Below, one piece after another: positions 7,767 to 16,869 of a stretch of 56,366 nt of DNA. This DNA comes from an uncultured Oscillospiraceae bacterium (GTDB lineage: Bacteria; Bacillota; Clostridia; Oscillospirales; Oscillospiraceae). Position 1 is the first letter of the stretch. The number at the start of each line of letters is the position of its first letter. The notes beneath the pieces were generated by a model that was given only the letters and a program-made list of their open reading frames with translations, was not told where the DNA came from and did no database searches. The position numbers and the translations under genes are program-made. The stretch covers positions 1 to 56,366 of the forward strand of contig CAKTQM010000007.1 of assembly GCA_934597125.1 (NCBI GenBank), written 5' to 3'.

Positions 7767-7934
7767 ATGGTCATCAAAATCATCGCCATCGTCATCGGTG
7801 TGCTGATCCTGGGCGCGGGCCTGTACTACCTGTCCAAAGAGAAGTACGACCCTGAATCCCGCAAGATCTACGGCGTCATCAGCGCCGTGGGCGCGGTCAT
7901 CGCCATCGCGGCGGCGATCCTGCTGTTCGTGTAA
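7767..7934 (+). CDS. Small two-helix membrane protein of the CsoR/ATPase operon
   Basis: A 55-residue open frame begins at ATG 7767, 7 bases after GGAGG, and lies only 19 bases past the ATPase stop. It has two hydrophobic helices (about 3-21 and 36-55) separated by a charged loop (SKEKYDPESRK). The codon use and the clean Shine-Dalgarno support a real gene. I do not recognise the family. Its position suggests an accessory membrane peptide for metal efflux, which is inference only. Confidence 0.75.
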   Translation: MVIKIIAIVIGVLILGAGLYYLSKEKYDPESRKIYGVISAVGAVIAIAAAILLFV

Positions 7935-7945
7935 GAAAGCTACAT

Positions 7946-7985
7946 AAAACCCCCGGGGTTTCCATTTGGAAACCCCGGGGGTTTT
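7946..7985 (+). terminator. Strong terminator of the CsoR-regulated operon
   Basis: An 18-bp perfect stem with an ATTT loop (AAAACCCCCGGGGTTTCC and its complement) ends in TTTT. It is nearly symmetric and could act in both directions. Confidence 0.9.
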
Positions 7986-8010
7986 AACTCGTCGAAACGG
8001 CCTCGCAGAG

Positions 8011-8178
8011 TTCGCCGCCCGCAGGCGGCGAATCATTCGGATTGTTTTTTTGCCGCGACATGTGCGTGGCAAAAACACTTTGCGCGGAGAGAGCGTTCGC
8101 CCGCACACGATGTGTGCGGGCGAACGCGGGTCGGAGCGAAATCTTAATTTGGCAGAAAAGTCGTCAGACTTTTCGCCA
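8011..8178. repeat. Cluster of four successive palindromes
   Basis: Four inverted repeats follow each other with no gene: TTCGCCGCC/GGCGGCGAA (8011-8032), TTTTTGCC/GGCAAAAA (about 8046-8075), a 16-bp stem GCGTTCGCCCGCACAC with its complement (8093-8127), and GAAAAGTC/GACTTTTC (8150-8178). The last could be a weak terminator for the leftward antiporter operon. Together they look like dispersed palindromic repeats. Confidence 0.6.
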
Positions 8179-8184
8179 GAATTT

Positions 8185-10146
8185 TTAGAACACGTGGCAG
8201 ATCACGACCATCAGCACCACGCACAACCCCAGACATGTCATCAGCAGGCCGAAGGACAAGCTGTGGGTCATACGATCCAGCACGTCCCGCTTGGTGTCCA
8301 GCCGGTCGGCAGTCTCCTGGGGGGATTTGTCGCCGCTTTGGCGGGCGATGGCCTGCACCAGCGGAGAGTAGGACTGTACCTCCTTCTCCTTGCTGTACCG
8401 CAGCAGCACCCGCTGCACCGCCAGCACCACCACGTCAAAGGCATCGCAGGCCACGCGGCACACCACGCCCACCACCGCGAACAGCGCGCGGAAGAAGGGC
8501 TTGTACACGCTCTCCTCCAGACTCAGCCACTTGGGCCAGCGGCTGAGATAGAAGCCGTCCTTCCGCATCAGCACCGTGCGGATAAACAGGAAATACACGA
8601 TCATGCCGATAGCCAGCGAGATCACCACGCCCTTCAGATTCGTCCACGCGAAATAGTGGATGGCGTGGTCGAAGGCATGTCCGCCGGTAAAGTCCAGCGT
8701 CGCGCCGCTGATCTGCTCGGCAATGCCGTGGGGCGTTACCCCCAGTACCGGCAGCGCCACCGCCGCCAGACACAGGGCGATGACAGACAGCGGCTTGCCC
8801 CACTGCTTGCCGTACTCTTTGCCCTTCTGCCAGAAGATGGCAACGTAGATCTTGGTTAGATACGCCGCCGTCAATCCGCCGGAGAACAGGAACAGCCACT
8901 CCACCACAGTGATGATAGTCATGCCGCTCATGTGGGCGTATTCCACCAGTGCCTCATGAACCAGCGTCTTGCTCAAGTACCCCAGAAACCCCGGAATACC
9001 CGCCAGAGAGCAGGCACCGCACAGGAACAGCACGTGCAGCAGCGGCTTGCCCCGGCCAAAGCCCTTGATGTCGTTGAGATCCAGAGCGTGGGTGTTGTAG
9101 TACACCACACCGGCGAACAGGAACAGCACCAGCTTCACCAGCGAGTGGTTCATCATGTACAGCACCGTGCCGTTGGCTGCCAGAGCGTTATGCTCGCCCA
9201 GCAGGCACAGCATGGACGCTCCCACGGTGATAAAGCCAATCTGGGACAGGGAGGAGCAGGCCAGAATGTACTTCAAATTGGTGGAGAACACCGCCAGTAC
9301 TGCGCCCAGCACCATGGTGATGGCGCCCAGCACCAGAAGCAGCATGCCCCAGCTGTGATCCCCCGCCAGCACCTGACCGGTCAGCAGCAGGATGCCGAAG
9401 ATACCCGCCTTGGTCAGCACGCCGCTCAGCAGCGCCGATGCGGGAGCCGGCGCCACCGGATGCGCCTTGGGCAGCCAGATATGCAGGGAGAACAGGCCCG
9501 CCTTAGCGGCAAAGCCGAACAGGATGCACAGCGCGGCGGCCCATAGCCGTCCCCGCTCCATGGCGGCCACAGCGTCGTGCAGCTCCGCGATCACCAGCGT
9601 GCCGGTGGCGTTGTACAGCAAAAACAGGCCCATCAGCGTCACCAGACCGCCCAGAACCGCAATGGTCAGATACGTCTTGCCCGCGTCCATGGCGTCAGGC
9701 GTCTCCTCCTGTACCACCCACACATAGGAGCTGAGGGACATCAGCTCGAAGAACAGGAAGGTGGTGTACAGGTCGGCGGACAGAAACACGCCCGCCGTGA
9801 AGCCCAGACAGATCAAAAAGAAGAAATAATACCGCTTCAAATGGTGGTGCCCGTCAAAATACTGGGGACTCAGCAGCGCCGAGACGAACCACATAAAGCA
9901 TACCACCAGCCCGTACAGCTTCTGGAACCCACCGGCCCAGAAGCTCAGGCGCATCACCGGCACGGTGACGGTACTGCCGTCCGCTGTGACGGCCACGTAC
10001 ACCATGGCAAGCAACGTCAGCAGTGTGAACACGATGGACAGCGCGCCCAGCCGTTTCCCGCCGTCATGGCGATCCGGCAGCACCGCGATGACCAGCGCTG
10101 CCAGCACCGGCAGCAGCACAACGGCCAACAGAGCAAATGTCGTCAC
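8185..10146 (-). CDS. Mrp-type antiporter, large NuoL/MrpA-like pump subunit
   Basis: The 653-residue membrane protein belongs to the proton-conducting Complex I/Mrp antiporter family. It is hydrophobic throughout, with about 15 membrane helices. The key ion-path residues are present: Glu134 in FFELMSLSSYVW, Lys215 in FAAKAGLF and Lys246 in SGVLTKAGIF, plus the LHIWLPKAHPVAPAPASALL motif. It has the extra C-terminal stretch of NuoL/MrpA-type subunits, but not the MbhD/MbhE-like tail of full MrpA, which here is encoded separately upstream. It is the last gene of the ten-gene operon and overlaps the previous one by 4 bases. With the other subunits it should exchange sodium and protons across the membrane. 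Confidence 0.88.
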   Translation of the reverse strand: MTTFALLAVVLLPVLAALVIAVLPDRHDGGKRLGALSIVFTLLTLLAMVYVAVTADGSTVTVPVMRLSFWAGGFQKLYGLVVCFMWFVSALLSPQYFDGHHHLKRYYFFFLICLGFTAGVFLSADLYTTFLFFELMSLSSYVWVVQEETPDAMDAGKTYLTIAVLGGLVTLMGLFLLYNATGTLVIAELHDAVAAMERGRLWAAALCILFGFAAKAGLFSLHIWLPKAHPVAPAPASALLSGVLTKAGIFGILLLTGQVLAGDHSWGMLLLVLGAITMVLGAVLAVFSTNLKYILACSSLSQIGFITVGASMLCLLGEHNALAANGTVLYMMNHSLVKLVLFLFAGVVYYNTHALDLNDIKGFGRGKPLLHVLFLCGACSLAGIPGFLGYLSKTLVHEALVEYAHMSGMTIITVVEWLFLFSGGLTAAYLTKIYVAIFWQKGKEYGKQWGKPLSVIALCLAAVALPVLGVTPHGIAEQISGATLDFTGGHAFDHAIHYFAWTNLKGVVISLAIGMIVYFLFIRTVLMRKDGFYLSRWPKWLSLEESVYKPFFRALFAVVGVVCRVACDAFDVVVLAVQRVLLRYSKEKEVQSYSPLVQAIARQSGDKSPQETADRLDTKRDVLDRMTHSLSFGLLMTCLGLCVVLMVVICHVF

Positions 10147-11606
10147 GGGTGAACCACCGCCTTTCCAATCACATCAAGCAATACATCGGGGAACAGGCCC
10201 ATCAGCAGGCACAGTGCCGCTAAGATCAGCATGGGCACGATCATGAAGGGCCCCGCCTCATGGGCGCTCTCCTTGGTGGGAAGCACCGTCCCCTCAGTGG
10301 GGAACCAGGCCTTCACCACCACCTGGAACATGTAGATGGCCGTCAGCAGCGCGGAGATGAGGATGGCGATAAAGCCCAGATACGAGGCTGTACTGTTCCC
10401 GCTCACCGCCGCCAGACCGATGTACCACTTGCTGACAAAGCCGTTGAAGGGCGGGATGCCCGTCAACGCGCAGGCAGCCACCGTGAAGCAAGCGAAGGTC
10501 AGGGGCATCCGCTTGCCCAGCCCCTCCAGCTCGCTGACATACTCCCGATGGGCGTAGTGCAGCACGCTGCCGGCGCAGAAGAAGGCCATGATCTTCACCA
10601 CCGAGTGAACGATCAGATGCATAAAGGCGGCGATCATGCCAATGGCGTTCATAAAAGCCACAGCCAGCAGGATATAGCTCAGGTTGGACACGGTGGAATA
10701 GGCCAGCCGCCGCTTGAAGTGCCGCTGTTTCAGCGCCATGGCGGAGCCGAATACCACCGTAATCATGGCAAGGGCCATCACCGTGTACTGCCCCCACGTG
10801 CCGTAGAGAATGTCCACACCAAAGGTGAAATAGGTCAATCGGATGCAGGCGAATGCGCCCGCCTTGACTACCGCCACCGCGTGCAGCAGCGCCGTCACCG
10901 GCGTGGGTGCCACGGCGGCGCTGATGAGCCAGCTGTGCATGGGCCAGATGGCGGCCTTGACGCCGCAGCCCACAAAGGCCAGCACGAACACGCTCAGCAG
11001 CAGATCCATATTGCCGGTATACCCCGCCAGATGGCCGCCCTGGACAAACTCCTGGGCGTCGTTGACGATCAGGAACACCATGCCGATAAAGGCCAGCGCC
11101 GCGCCCGCGATGGAGTAGGCGGCGTATTTCACGCCCGCTTGAATGGCCTGCTTTGTCATGGCGTGCATCACCAGCGGGATCGTCGCCAGTGTCAGCAGCT
11201 CATAGAACAGGTACATAGTCATCATATTGGCGGCAAAGGCGATGCCCAGCGTCACGCCGAAGGATGCCGTAAAGAACGCCCAGAACATGGGCTTGTGGCC
11301 CTCGTGCTTCATGTAGTCCCAGGCGTATACCATGGTAAAGGGCCACAGGGAGGCGGACAGCCCCGCGAACAGCTTCGCCGCCCCGTCCATGCGGAGAGTG
11401 AAGTGCAGGGAGTCCGTGAACCGTAAAAATGTAAAGCTGGAGCCGTCACACTGTAGGATCGCCAGCCACGCCAGAATGGTGGTAGCTCCGATAATCACGC
11501 CGTACAGGGTGTGCCGTCCCCGATCTGTGCGGAAGGGGATGAAGTAGGCCGCCAGACCCGCCACGATGGGCAGGAACACCGGCAGACAAAGCAAAATTCC
11601 ATTCAT
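10143..11606 (-). CDS. Mrp-type antiporter, MrpD/NuoN-like pump subunit (third copy)
   Basis: The 487-residue protein has about 14 membrane helices and the antiporter-type signature: Glu136 in LFYELLTL, Lys217 in GCGVKAAIWPMHSWL and Lys248 in AVVKAGAF. The motif SAAVAPTPVTALLHAVAVV is typical of MrpD. It is one of three consecutive MrpD/NuoN/NuoM-like paralogues here. The stop overlaps the start of the next gene by 4 bases, so translation is probably coupled. Its exact MrpD, NuoM or NuoN subgroup cannot be settled without a tree. Confidence 0.88.
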   Translation of the reverse strand: MNGILLCLPVFLPIVAGLAAYFIPFRTDRGRHTLYGVIIGATTILAWLAILQCDGSSFTFLRFTDSLHFTLRMDGAAKLFAGLSASLWPFTMVYAWDYMKHEGHKPMFWAFFTASFGVTLGIAFAANMMTMYLFYELLTLATIPLVMHAMTKQAIQAGVKYAAYSIAGAALAFIGMVFLIVNDAQEFVQGGHLAGYTGNMDLLLSVFVLAFVGCGVKAAIWPMHSWLISAAVAPTPVTALLHAVAVVKAGAFACIRLTYFTFGVDILYGTWGQYTVMALAMITVVFGSAMALKQRHFKRRLAYSTVSNLSYILLAVAFMNAIGMIAAFMHLIVHSVVKIMAFFCAGSVLHYAHREYVSELEGLGKRMPLTFACFTVAACALTGIPPFNGFVSKWYIGLAAVSGNSTASYLGFIAILISALLTAIYMFQVVVKAWFPTEGTVLPTKESAHEAGPFMIVPMLILAALCLLMGLFPDVLLDVIGKAVVHP

Positions 11607-11621
11607 ATCAGCACACCTCCC

Positions 11622-13079
11622 TTACGCAATGGCTCCGGCGATGGATTCCATCACCGACAGTACGCCGTTGGGGAACAGACCCATCAGTCCACAGACCGCC
11701 GCGAAGATCACCAGCGGTACCACAATGCCCGCGGGCTCGTGGATGGGGGATAGCTCCAGCCCCTCGGTATCATGGCCGGGGAAGAAGGCGGAGATCACCG
11801 GCGGGAACAGATATCCGGCGGTGAACAGCGCCGATAGGATCAGCGTCACCGGCACCAGATAGCCCAGCGCGCCCGGCAGTGCCTCCAGCGCCGCCGTAGC
11901 CAGATACCACTTGCTGTAAAATCCGCCGAAGGGCGGGATGCCCACCAGCGACAGCGACACCAGCGCGAAGCAGATGAATGTCACCGGCATCCGCCGTCCC
12001 AGTCCCCGCAGCTCGTCCACCCGCGTTTTGTGGGCCAGCAGGATAATGGAGCCGGCGCACTGGAAAATGGCGATCTTGGCCGCCGCATGGAAGAACAGCT
12101 GCAGCATGGAACCGGTGAACCCGTCAGGCGACAGGATGAACAGGCCCAGCAGTACATAGGAGATCTGGGAGATACTGGAATACGCCAGCCGCTTTTTCAG
12201 CTCCTTTTCCAGACAGCCCATGAAGGAGCCCATGAAAATGGAGATGAGAACCAGAATCAGACATACCGTCTGCACCCACGTACCCCGCAGCAGCCCAGCT
12301 CCCGCGGTGAAAAAGATGGTACGCAGCACGGCGATGACGCCAGCCTTGGCGATCAGACCGCTCAGCAGCGCCGATGCCGGCGCGGGCGCGGCGGGATGGG
12401 CGCTGGGCAGCCAGTTGTGCAGGGGGAACAGTCCCGCCTTGGCGCCAAAGCCCAAAATCATGCAGAACACCGCCGTCAGCGTCAGGGGCGTGGCCTCCGT
12501 CATGGTGCCGCCCGCCGTAAAGGACAGCGAACCGCAGTGGAAGTACAGCACCACCACACCGAACAGTGCCACAAACGCGCCGCCCACCGAGTAGAACAGG
12601 TACTTGTAAGCGCCGATAATGGCCTTTTTCTTCAGCTCGTGCAGCACCAGCGGCGCGCTGCACAGGGTGGTAAGCTCATAGAATAAGTACAGCGTCACCA
12701 TGTCCGCTGCCAGCGCGGTGCCCAGCAGCACCGCCTCAGTGGTGAACAGGAACACGTAAAACCGCGGCTCGCCCCCGCTGTGGGGCATGTACACGGCGGC
12801 ATAGGGGATAGTCAGCAGCCAGCATACCGCCGTCACCACGGCGAACACCGCTGCCACGCCATCCATTTTCAATGAGAAGGTCAGCGACTCGGTGAGATAC
12901 ACCACGCTGGTGGCCCAGTCGCGGCCGGAGACGGCGGCATAGATCACCAGCGCCGTCAGCGCGGCCTGCGCCGCCGCCAGCACGGGAGTCAGACGCCTGG
13001 CGTTCTCCTCCTTGCAGAAGGCACAGCCGATCCCCAGCAGGAAGGGCAGCAGAAGGATCAAATATAACATATGACACAA
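11622..13079 (-). CDS. Mrp-type antiporter, MrpD/NuoN-like pump subunit (second copy)
   Basis: This 485-residue paralogue keeps Glu135 in LFYELTTLC, Lys214 in FGAKAGLFPLHNWL and Lys245 in LIAKAGVI, so it should be able to move protons or sodium. It lies 15 bases before the next pump gene. The reading frame appears to start with TTG at 13079, 4 bases after AAGGAG; an ATG three codons later is the alternative. The sequence SAHPAAPAPASALLSGL resembles the NuoL-like last gene more than the third copy does. Confidence 0.87.
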   Translation of the reverse strand: MCHMLYLILLLPFLLGIGCAFCKEENARRLTPVLAAAQAALTALVIYAAVSGRDWATSVVYLTESLTFSLKMDGVAAVFAVVTAVCWLLTIPYAAVYMPHSGGEPRFYVFLFTTEAVLLGTALAADMVTLYLFYELTTLCSAPLVLHELKKKAIIGAYKYLFYSVGGAFVALFGVVVLYFHCGSLSFTAGGTMTEATPLTLTAVFCMILGFGAKAGLFPLHNWLPSAHPAAPAPASALLSGLIAKAGVIAVLRTIFFTAGAGLLRGTWVQTVCLILVLISIFMGSFMGCLEKELKKRLAYSSISQISYVLLGLFILSPDGFTGSMLQLFFHAAAKIAIFQCAGSIILLAHKTRVDELRGLGRRMPVTFICFALVSLSLVGIPPFGGFYSKWYLATAALEALPGALGYLVPVTLILSALFTAGYLFPPVISAFFPGHDTEGLELSPIHEPAGIVVPLVIFAAVCGLMGLFPNGVLSVMESIAGAIA

Positions 13080-13092
13080 TCCACTCCTTTCC

Positions 13093-14589
13093 TTAATACT
13101 GGCAGAACAGGCCGAAGCCCTGCTGCAGCAGCGCCGTCAGCGGTGCGGAATGTACGCCGATGACGAGGCCGATCACCAGCAGTGCCGCCGCGGGGATCAT
13201 CTTGTACCACGCGGGCGTCTCCCCGCGCAGCACCGTGCCCTCCTTCTGGGGCAGCCACAGCACCATGGCGGTGTACAGGAAATACAGCACGTTCAGCAGC
13301 GTGGACACCGCCAGCGCCAGCAGCACCGGCCACTTCTGCCACGTCATGGCAAAGGCTGCCTGAGCGAACTGCAGCTTGGGGATGAACCCGATAAACAGCG
13401 GCACGCCCACCATGCTCAACGCGCCCGCCGTAAACAGCACGCCCGCCGTCACATTGCGGTGCCCCGCCCCCTGCAGGCTGGGAAAGTCCATATGCCCGCC
13501 GGATACCTCCGCCAGCTGGGCGGAGGACAAAAACAGCATGGGTTTTGTCAGCGCGTGGGAGAAGATGTGCAGAAACGCCGCCAGCAGCGCCGCCTGAGTT
13601 CCCATGCCCAGCCCCATATAGATATAGCCGATCTGGGCGGCGGAGGAATACGCCACCATGGTTACCAGCCGCTTGGAGCGAATGGCGGAGATGGAGCCCA
13701 CGATCATGCCGGCAATGCCGAAGATCAGCAGCACCGCCTGAATACCGCTGGCCGCAAATACCTCAATACCCACCGCCCGATAGATGATCTTGATGAGTAG
13801 CAGGATATACGCCTTGGACACCACACCCGACAGAATACCGGAGGACGCGGGCGTGGCCCGGCCATAGGTGTCCGGCATCCAGAAGTGGAAGGGGAACAGT
13901 CCGGACTTGATGGCAAGCCCCGCCGTCATCAGCCCGATAGCCACCGTCATGGAGAAGCGGTACGTCCCCTCTGCCCACAGCGCGGCGATGGTGTCGTGCA
14001 GCTGGGGGAACAGCAGATGGCCGGTGATGGAGTACGTATAGATCACACCGATCAAAAACAGTCCCGAGCCCACCAGCGCAAACACCATATAGCGGGCCGA
14101 GGCGATCAGCGCCCGCCCCTTGTCCCGCGCCGACAGCAGTGCGCAGGAGGCGATGGTGCAGATCTCGATAAACACATACCCCGTGAAGATATCGTTGGTA
14201 TAGGACAGCGCCAGCAGCGATACCAGCGTCAGATCCACCATGCTCCAATAGAGATGGCGGCGCTTGTCGGGGATGTCCTTCAAAATGCGATCCATGCCGC
14301 CCAGCACGCTCAGCAGCAGCACCACCGAGAACAGCAGCGCCATCAGCGGCTCGATGACCCCTGCGGCGATCTCGTTGCCCCAGGGGGCGGGGAAGTGACC
14401 CATCATGTAGGCGTAGCTGATGTTATTGCTGGCGCAGAACCACAGCACGCAGCTCTGCAGTACGATGGATACGGACAGCAGCCCGATAGTCAGCCGCCGG
14501 CCCCATTTGTCGCCCGCCACAAAGGTAGTCACAGCGCACAAAAGGCACAGAATGATGGAGAAGAAGGGGAAGTTTTGTATGAGATTCAT
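13093..14589 (-). CDS. Mrp-type antiporter, MrpD/NuoN-like pump subunit (first copy)
   Basis: The 498-residue protein is the first of four pump-type subunits in the operon. It has Glu142 in VFIEICTIASC, Lys228 in LAIKSGLFPFHFWMP and Lys259 in GVVSKAYI. The DTYGRATPASSGILSG stretch (instead of AHPxAPxPASALL) marks it as the most divergent of the four. It overlaps the mrpC-like gene by 4 bases (ATGA). As part of the membrane arm it should be one channel of the complex. Confidence 0.87.
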   Translation of the reverse strand: MNLIQNFPFFSIILCLLCAVTTFVAGDKWGRRLTIGLLSVSIVLQSCVLWFCASNNISYAYMMGHFPAPWGNEIAAGVIEPLMALLFSVVLLLSVLGGMDRILKDIPDKRRHLYWSMVDLTLVSLLALSYTNDIFTGYVFIEICTIASCALLSARDKGRALIASARYMVFALVGSGLFLIGVIYTYSITGHLLFPQLHDTIAALWAEGTYRFSMTVAIGLMTAGLAIKSGLFPFHFWMPDTYGRATPASSGILSGVVSKAYILLLIKIIYRAVGIEVFAASGIQAVLLIFGIAGMIVGSISAIRSKRLVTMVAYSSAAQIGYIYMGLGMGTQAALLAAFLHIFSHALTKPMLFLSSAQLAEVSGGHMDFPSLQGAGHRNVTAGVLFTAGALSMVGVPLFIGFIPKLQFAQAAFAMTWQKWPVLLALAVSTLLNVLYFLYTAMVLWLPQKEGTVLRGETPAWYKMIPAAALLVIGLVIGVHSAPLTALLQQGFGLFCQY

Positions 14590-14981
14590 ACGCGCCCTCC
14601 CTTCCGCCGGTCGGACATCATCACATACAGGGTGTCCATATCCAGCGTGTGGTACTTTTTATAAATGCGGATAGTCAGACTCAGCATCAGCGCCGACACG
14701 CTGACCGACACCACGATGCCCGTCAGCACCAGTCCGGCGGGAATGGGGTTGATATAGTTGGCCATATCCGTCACCCCGTCGGTGACAATGGGCACGGTGC
14801 GTCCGGTGATATAGCCCCGATCCGCCAGCAGCAAGAAGGTGCCGCTGTCCATGATGTCCAGTCCGATGACCTTTTTCAGCAGATTCTTGTCAAACAGCAG
14901 CATGCACATGCCGATGGCGAACAGGATCACCGCCACGCAGGCCTCGTAATTCTCCGTCAGGTGGGTAAACATGTTGTTCAT
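14586..14981 (-). CDS. mrpC: Mrp-type antiporter subunit C (NuoK-like)
   Basis: The 131-residue protein has three membrane helices and the MrpC/NuoK fold. Features include a first helix with Glu (NYEACVAVILFAIGMCML), a long loop, and NPIPAGLVLTGIVVSVSVSAL in the last helix, a clear MrpC motif. It starts directly after the mrpB-like stop with no gap. In related complexes MrpC sits between the pump subunits and the small subunits and is needed for assembly. Confidence 0.9.
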   Translation of the reverse strand: MNNMFTHLTENYEACVAVILFAIGMCMLLFDKNLLKKVIGLDIMDSGTFLLLADRGYITGRTVPIVTDGVTDMANYINPIPAGLVLTGIVVSVSVSALMLSLTIRIYKKYHTLDMDTLYVMMSDRRKGGRV

Positions 14982-15872
14982 TTACAGCTCCCCCCTTTGG
15001 AAATACATGTAAAAGCTATACATCGTGCAGCACACCACAAAGCCCACCGCCACATTCAGCGGCAGGATCAGTCCCGCGGACAGGATCCGCCCCGGCACGC
15101 CCGGGGAGATGATGGAGTGCAGATGGTTGGCGCCGGTGAAGAAGGAATACGTCTTCGAGCAGGCGTAAAAGCCCAGCGCGCACAGCACGATGATCTTCAG
15201 CACCTTGGCGGGAATGGCCTTGGAGGCCCGCTCACCGCCCCATACCAGACCGTAGATGATCAGCGCCGATGCCATGATGGCCCCGCCGGAGAAGCCGCCG
15301 CCCGGGGACAGATGTCCGTTCAGCAGAATATACACGCCGAACACCAGAATAATGGGGATCACGAATTTACACACCGTGCGGATGATGGGATCCTGATAGT
15401 AGTCCAGCACCTCATAGTCCAGCTTCCGCACACGGCGCTTGCCCGGGGCGTTCATCAGCATGGTTACGGCGCACATGGCGGTGAACAGCACGAAGGACTC
15501 GCCCAGCGTATCGAAAGCACGGTAGTCCAGGATCATGCCCGCCACGGTGTTCACCGCGCCGGTCTCCTCCGTGCCCTTTTCCACATAGCGTTCCGCCACC
15601 TCATTGACGGTGGGGGCGTCGGCGCTGCCGTACTCCGGCAGGTTCGCCACCGTCAGCAGCATGAACGCGGCAAAGACGATGCACGCCACAATAGCCAGCA
15701 CCGTATAGGCGATCTGCCCCCGCTCCAGTGTCTGGCGGGCCTCGTCCGCGTCATAGCGGGGCTTATAGGGGTCGGCGGCCTCCTTCTTGGCGGGCTTTTC
15801 CTGCTCCAGCATGGCCGACCAGTCCACCTGACCCGCCAGCCAGCGGCGGAAGAAATTCTTTTCATTCGCCAT
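14982..15872 (-). CDS. MbhE-MrpB fusion subunit of the antiporter
   Basis: The 296-residue protein joins two parts. Residues of about 1-140 have a soluble start, one helix, and the MrpA C-terminal (MbhE-like) segment with VAGMILDYRAFDTLGESFVLF. Residues of about 170-296 are MrpB/MnhB-like, with GHLSPGGGFSGGAIMASAL. In the archaeal Mbh complex these are two separate proteins. The ATG at 15872 has GGAGAGAGGAGG upstream and overlaps the previous gene by 11 bases. Start choice rests on that site and removes an unlikely basic extension. Confidence 0.88.
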   Translation of the reverse strand: MANEKNFFRRWLAGQVDWSAMLEQEKPAKKEAADPYKPRYDADEARQTLERGQIAYTVLAIVACIVFAAFMLLTVANLPEYGSADAPTVNEVAERYVEKGTEETGAVNTVAGMILDYRAFDTLGESFVLFTAMCAVTMLMNAPGKRRVRKLDYEVLDYYQDPIIRTVCKFVIPIILVFGVYILLNGHLSPGGGFSGGAIMASALIIYGLVWGGERASKAIPAKVLKIIVLCALGFYACSKTYSFFTGANHLHSIISPGVPGRILSAGLILPLNVAVGFVVCCTMYSFYMYFQRGEL

Positions 15873-16194
15873 GGCCGTCCTCCTCTCTCCGCTGCTCCTC
15901 CAGCGCAGCGTGCTGGCGCAGGGATTCCTCCTCATGCTTGCGGTGCTCCTCGTCGCGGTCGATGAGGTTCAGCCGCCGCAGCGTCAAAAACAGCAGCAGA
16001 CTGGTGATGCCCGCGCCCACCGCCGCCTCGGTAATGGCCAGATCGGGGGACTCCAGCATGATCCAGATTACCGACATGATGACGGAGTAGGCCATGTAGA
16101 TAATGACCGCCTGCATGGGCTTTTTGGTCAGCGCCGTAGCCGCGGCGCACACGATCAGCCCGATCAGCAGGATCAGGCGGAATGTTGTCATCAT
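15862..16194 (-). CDS. MbhD-like (DUF4040) antiporter subunit
   Basis: The 110-residue protein has two or three membrane helices and ESPDLAITEAAVGAGI, the core motif of the DUF4040/MbhD unit that in MrpA is part of the C-terminal tail. The acidic residues in this motif belong to the proposed sodium path of Mrp complexes. A charged tail rich in Glu, His and Arg (about 75-110) follows. It overlaps the mrpG-like gene by 4 bases. Confidence 0.87.
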   Translation of the reverse strand: MMTTFRLILLIGLIVCAAATALTKKPMQAVIIYMAYSVIMSVIWIMLESPDLAITEAAVGAGITSLLLFLTLRRLNLIDRDEEHRKHEEESLRQHAALEEQRREEDGHGE

Positions 16195-16562
16195 TTGGCG
16201 GTCACCTCCTCTGCTTCCGTCTCCTCCGTGTGGAACTCCGCGTCGCTCAGATCCATATGCTCACTGAGGTTTTCATCGGCGCGGTATTCAAACATGCTCA
16301 GCATATGGCTGCTCAGCGGTGAAGTCAGCCATTGCAGCACCAGCACCAGCACCAGCTTCCACGCCACGGCGTGGAACCCCACGGCGATCAGAATGCCGAT
16401 GGTGAACAGCAGAAGGCTCAGGGTGTCGCCCAGCGCCGCGGCGTGGATACGGTTCAGGGCAAAATCGAAGCGGTACAGGCCAATGATGGACACCACCATG
16501 ATAAACAGTCCCGCCAGGATAAACACGGCACACAGGCCGAAACGGATCCATTCACCGATCAT
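16191..16562 (-). CDS. mrpG: Mrp-type antiporter subunit G
   Basis: The 123-residue protein is MrpG/MnhG-like: three helices, the motif GLYRFDFALNRIHAAALGDTLSLLLF, and a final helix followed by an acidic cytoplasmic tail. The ATG at 16562 (MIGEW) has AAAGGAG 10 bases upstream and overlaps the mrpF-like gene by 11 bases. An earlier in-frame ATG at 16592 lacks a Shine-Dalgarno and adds a polar stretch. MrpG is an essential small subunit of Mrp complexes. Confidence 0.9.
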   Translation of the reverse strand: MIGEWIRFGLCAVFILAGLFIMVVSIIGLYRFDFALNRIHAAALGDTLSLLLFTIGILIAVGFHAVAWKLVLVLVLQWLTSPLSSHMLSMFEYRADENLSEHMDLSDAEFHTEETEAEEVTAK

Positions 16563-16869
16563 GCTGTTCCCTCTCCTTTCGCCTGCGGTCATACAGGTTG
16601 ATGTAAATGCGGCACAGCATCATCACGGCGATGAAGGACATGACCACATAGATCACGGCGATGTCCGCCAGATAGTCCTCCCCCAGCAGATAGGTCAGGG
16701 CGCAGATAATAATAACCACCAGCGTGCCGATCAGGTTGATGCCGATGATGCGGTCTACCGTCAGGCGCGCTTTCAGAATATACACCAGCACCGCGATCAC
16801 GCACAGGGCCAGCGCCGCCAGCACGCCCCAGAACAGATAGCTGTAGCATTGTTGGATCGTCAGTTCCAT
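16552..16869 (-). CDS. mrpF: Mrp-type antiporter subunit F
   Basis: The 105-residue protein has three helices and the MrpF signatures LTVDRIIGINLIGTLVV and ADIAVIYVVMSFIAVM. The Asp after TV and the Asp in the last helix are the conserved charged residues of the family. The ATG at 16869 (MELTIQQ) overlaps the mrpE-like stop by 10 bases. Small subunits E, F and G occur together only in Mrp/Mbh-type systems, so they define this operon as Mrp-like rather than Complex I. Confidence 0.9.
   Translation of the reverse strand: MELTIQQCYSYLFWGVLAALALCVIAVLVYILKARLTVDRIIGINLIGTLVVIIICALTYLLGEDYLADIAVIYVVMSFIAVMMLCRIYINLYDRRRKEREQHDR

Noticed and set aside
10260..11426. 388-codon plus-strand frame inside the antiporter operon
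   Set aside because: Shadow of the pump subunit gene, with a His/Gly/Gln-rich translation.
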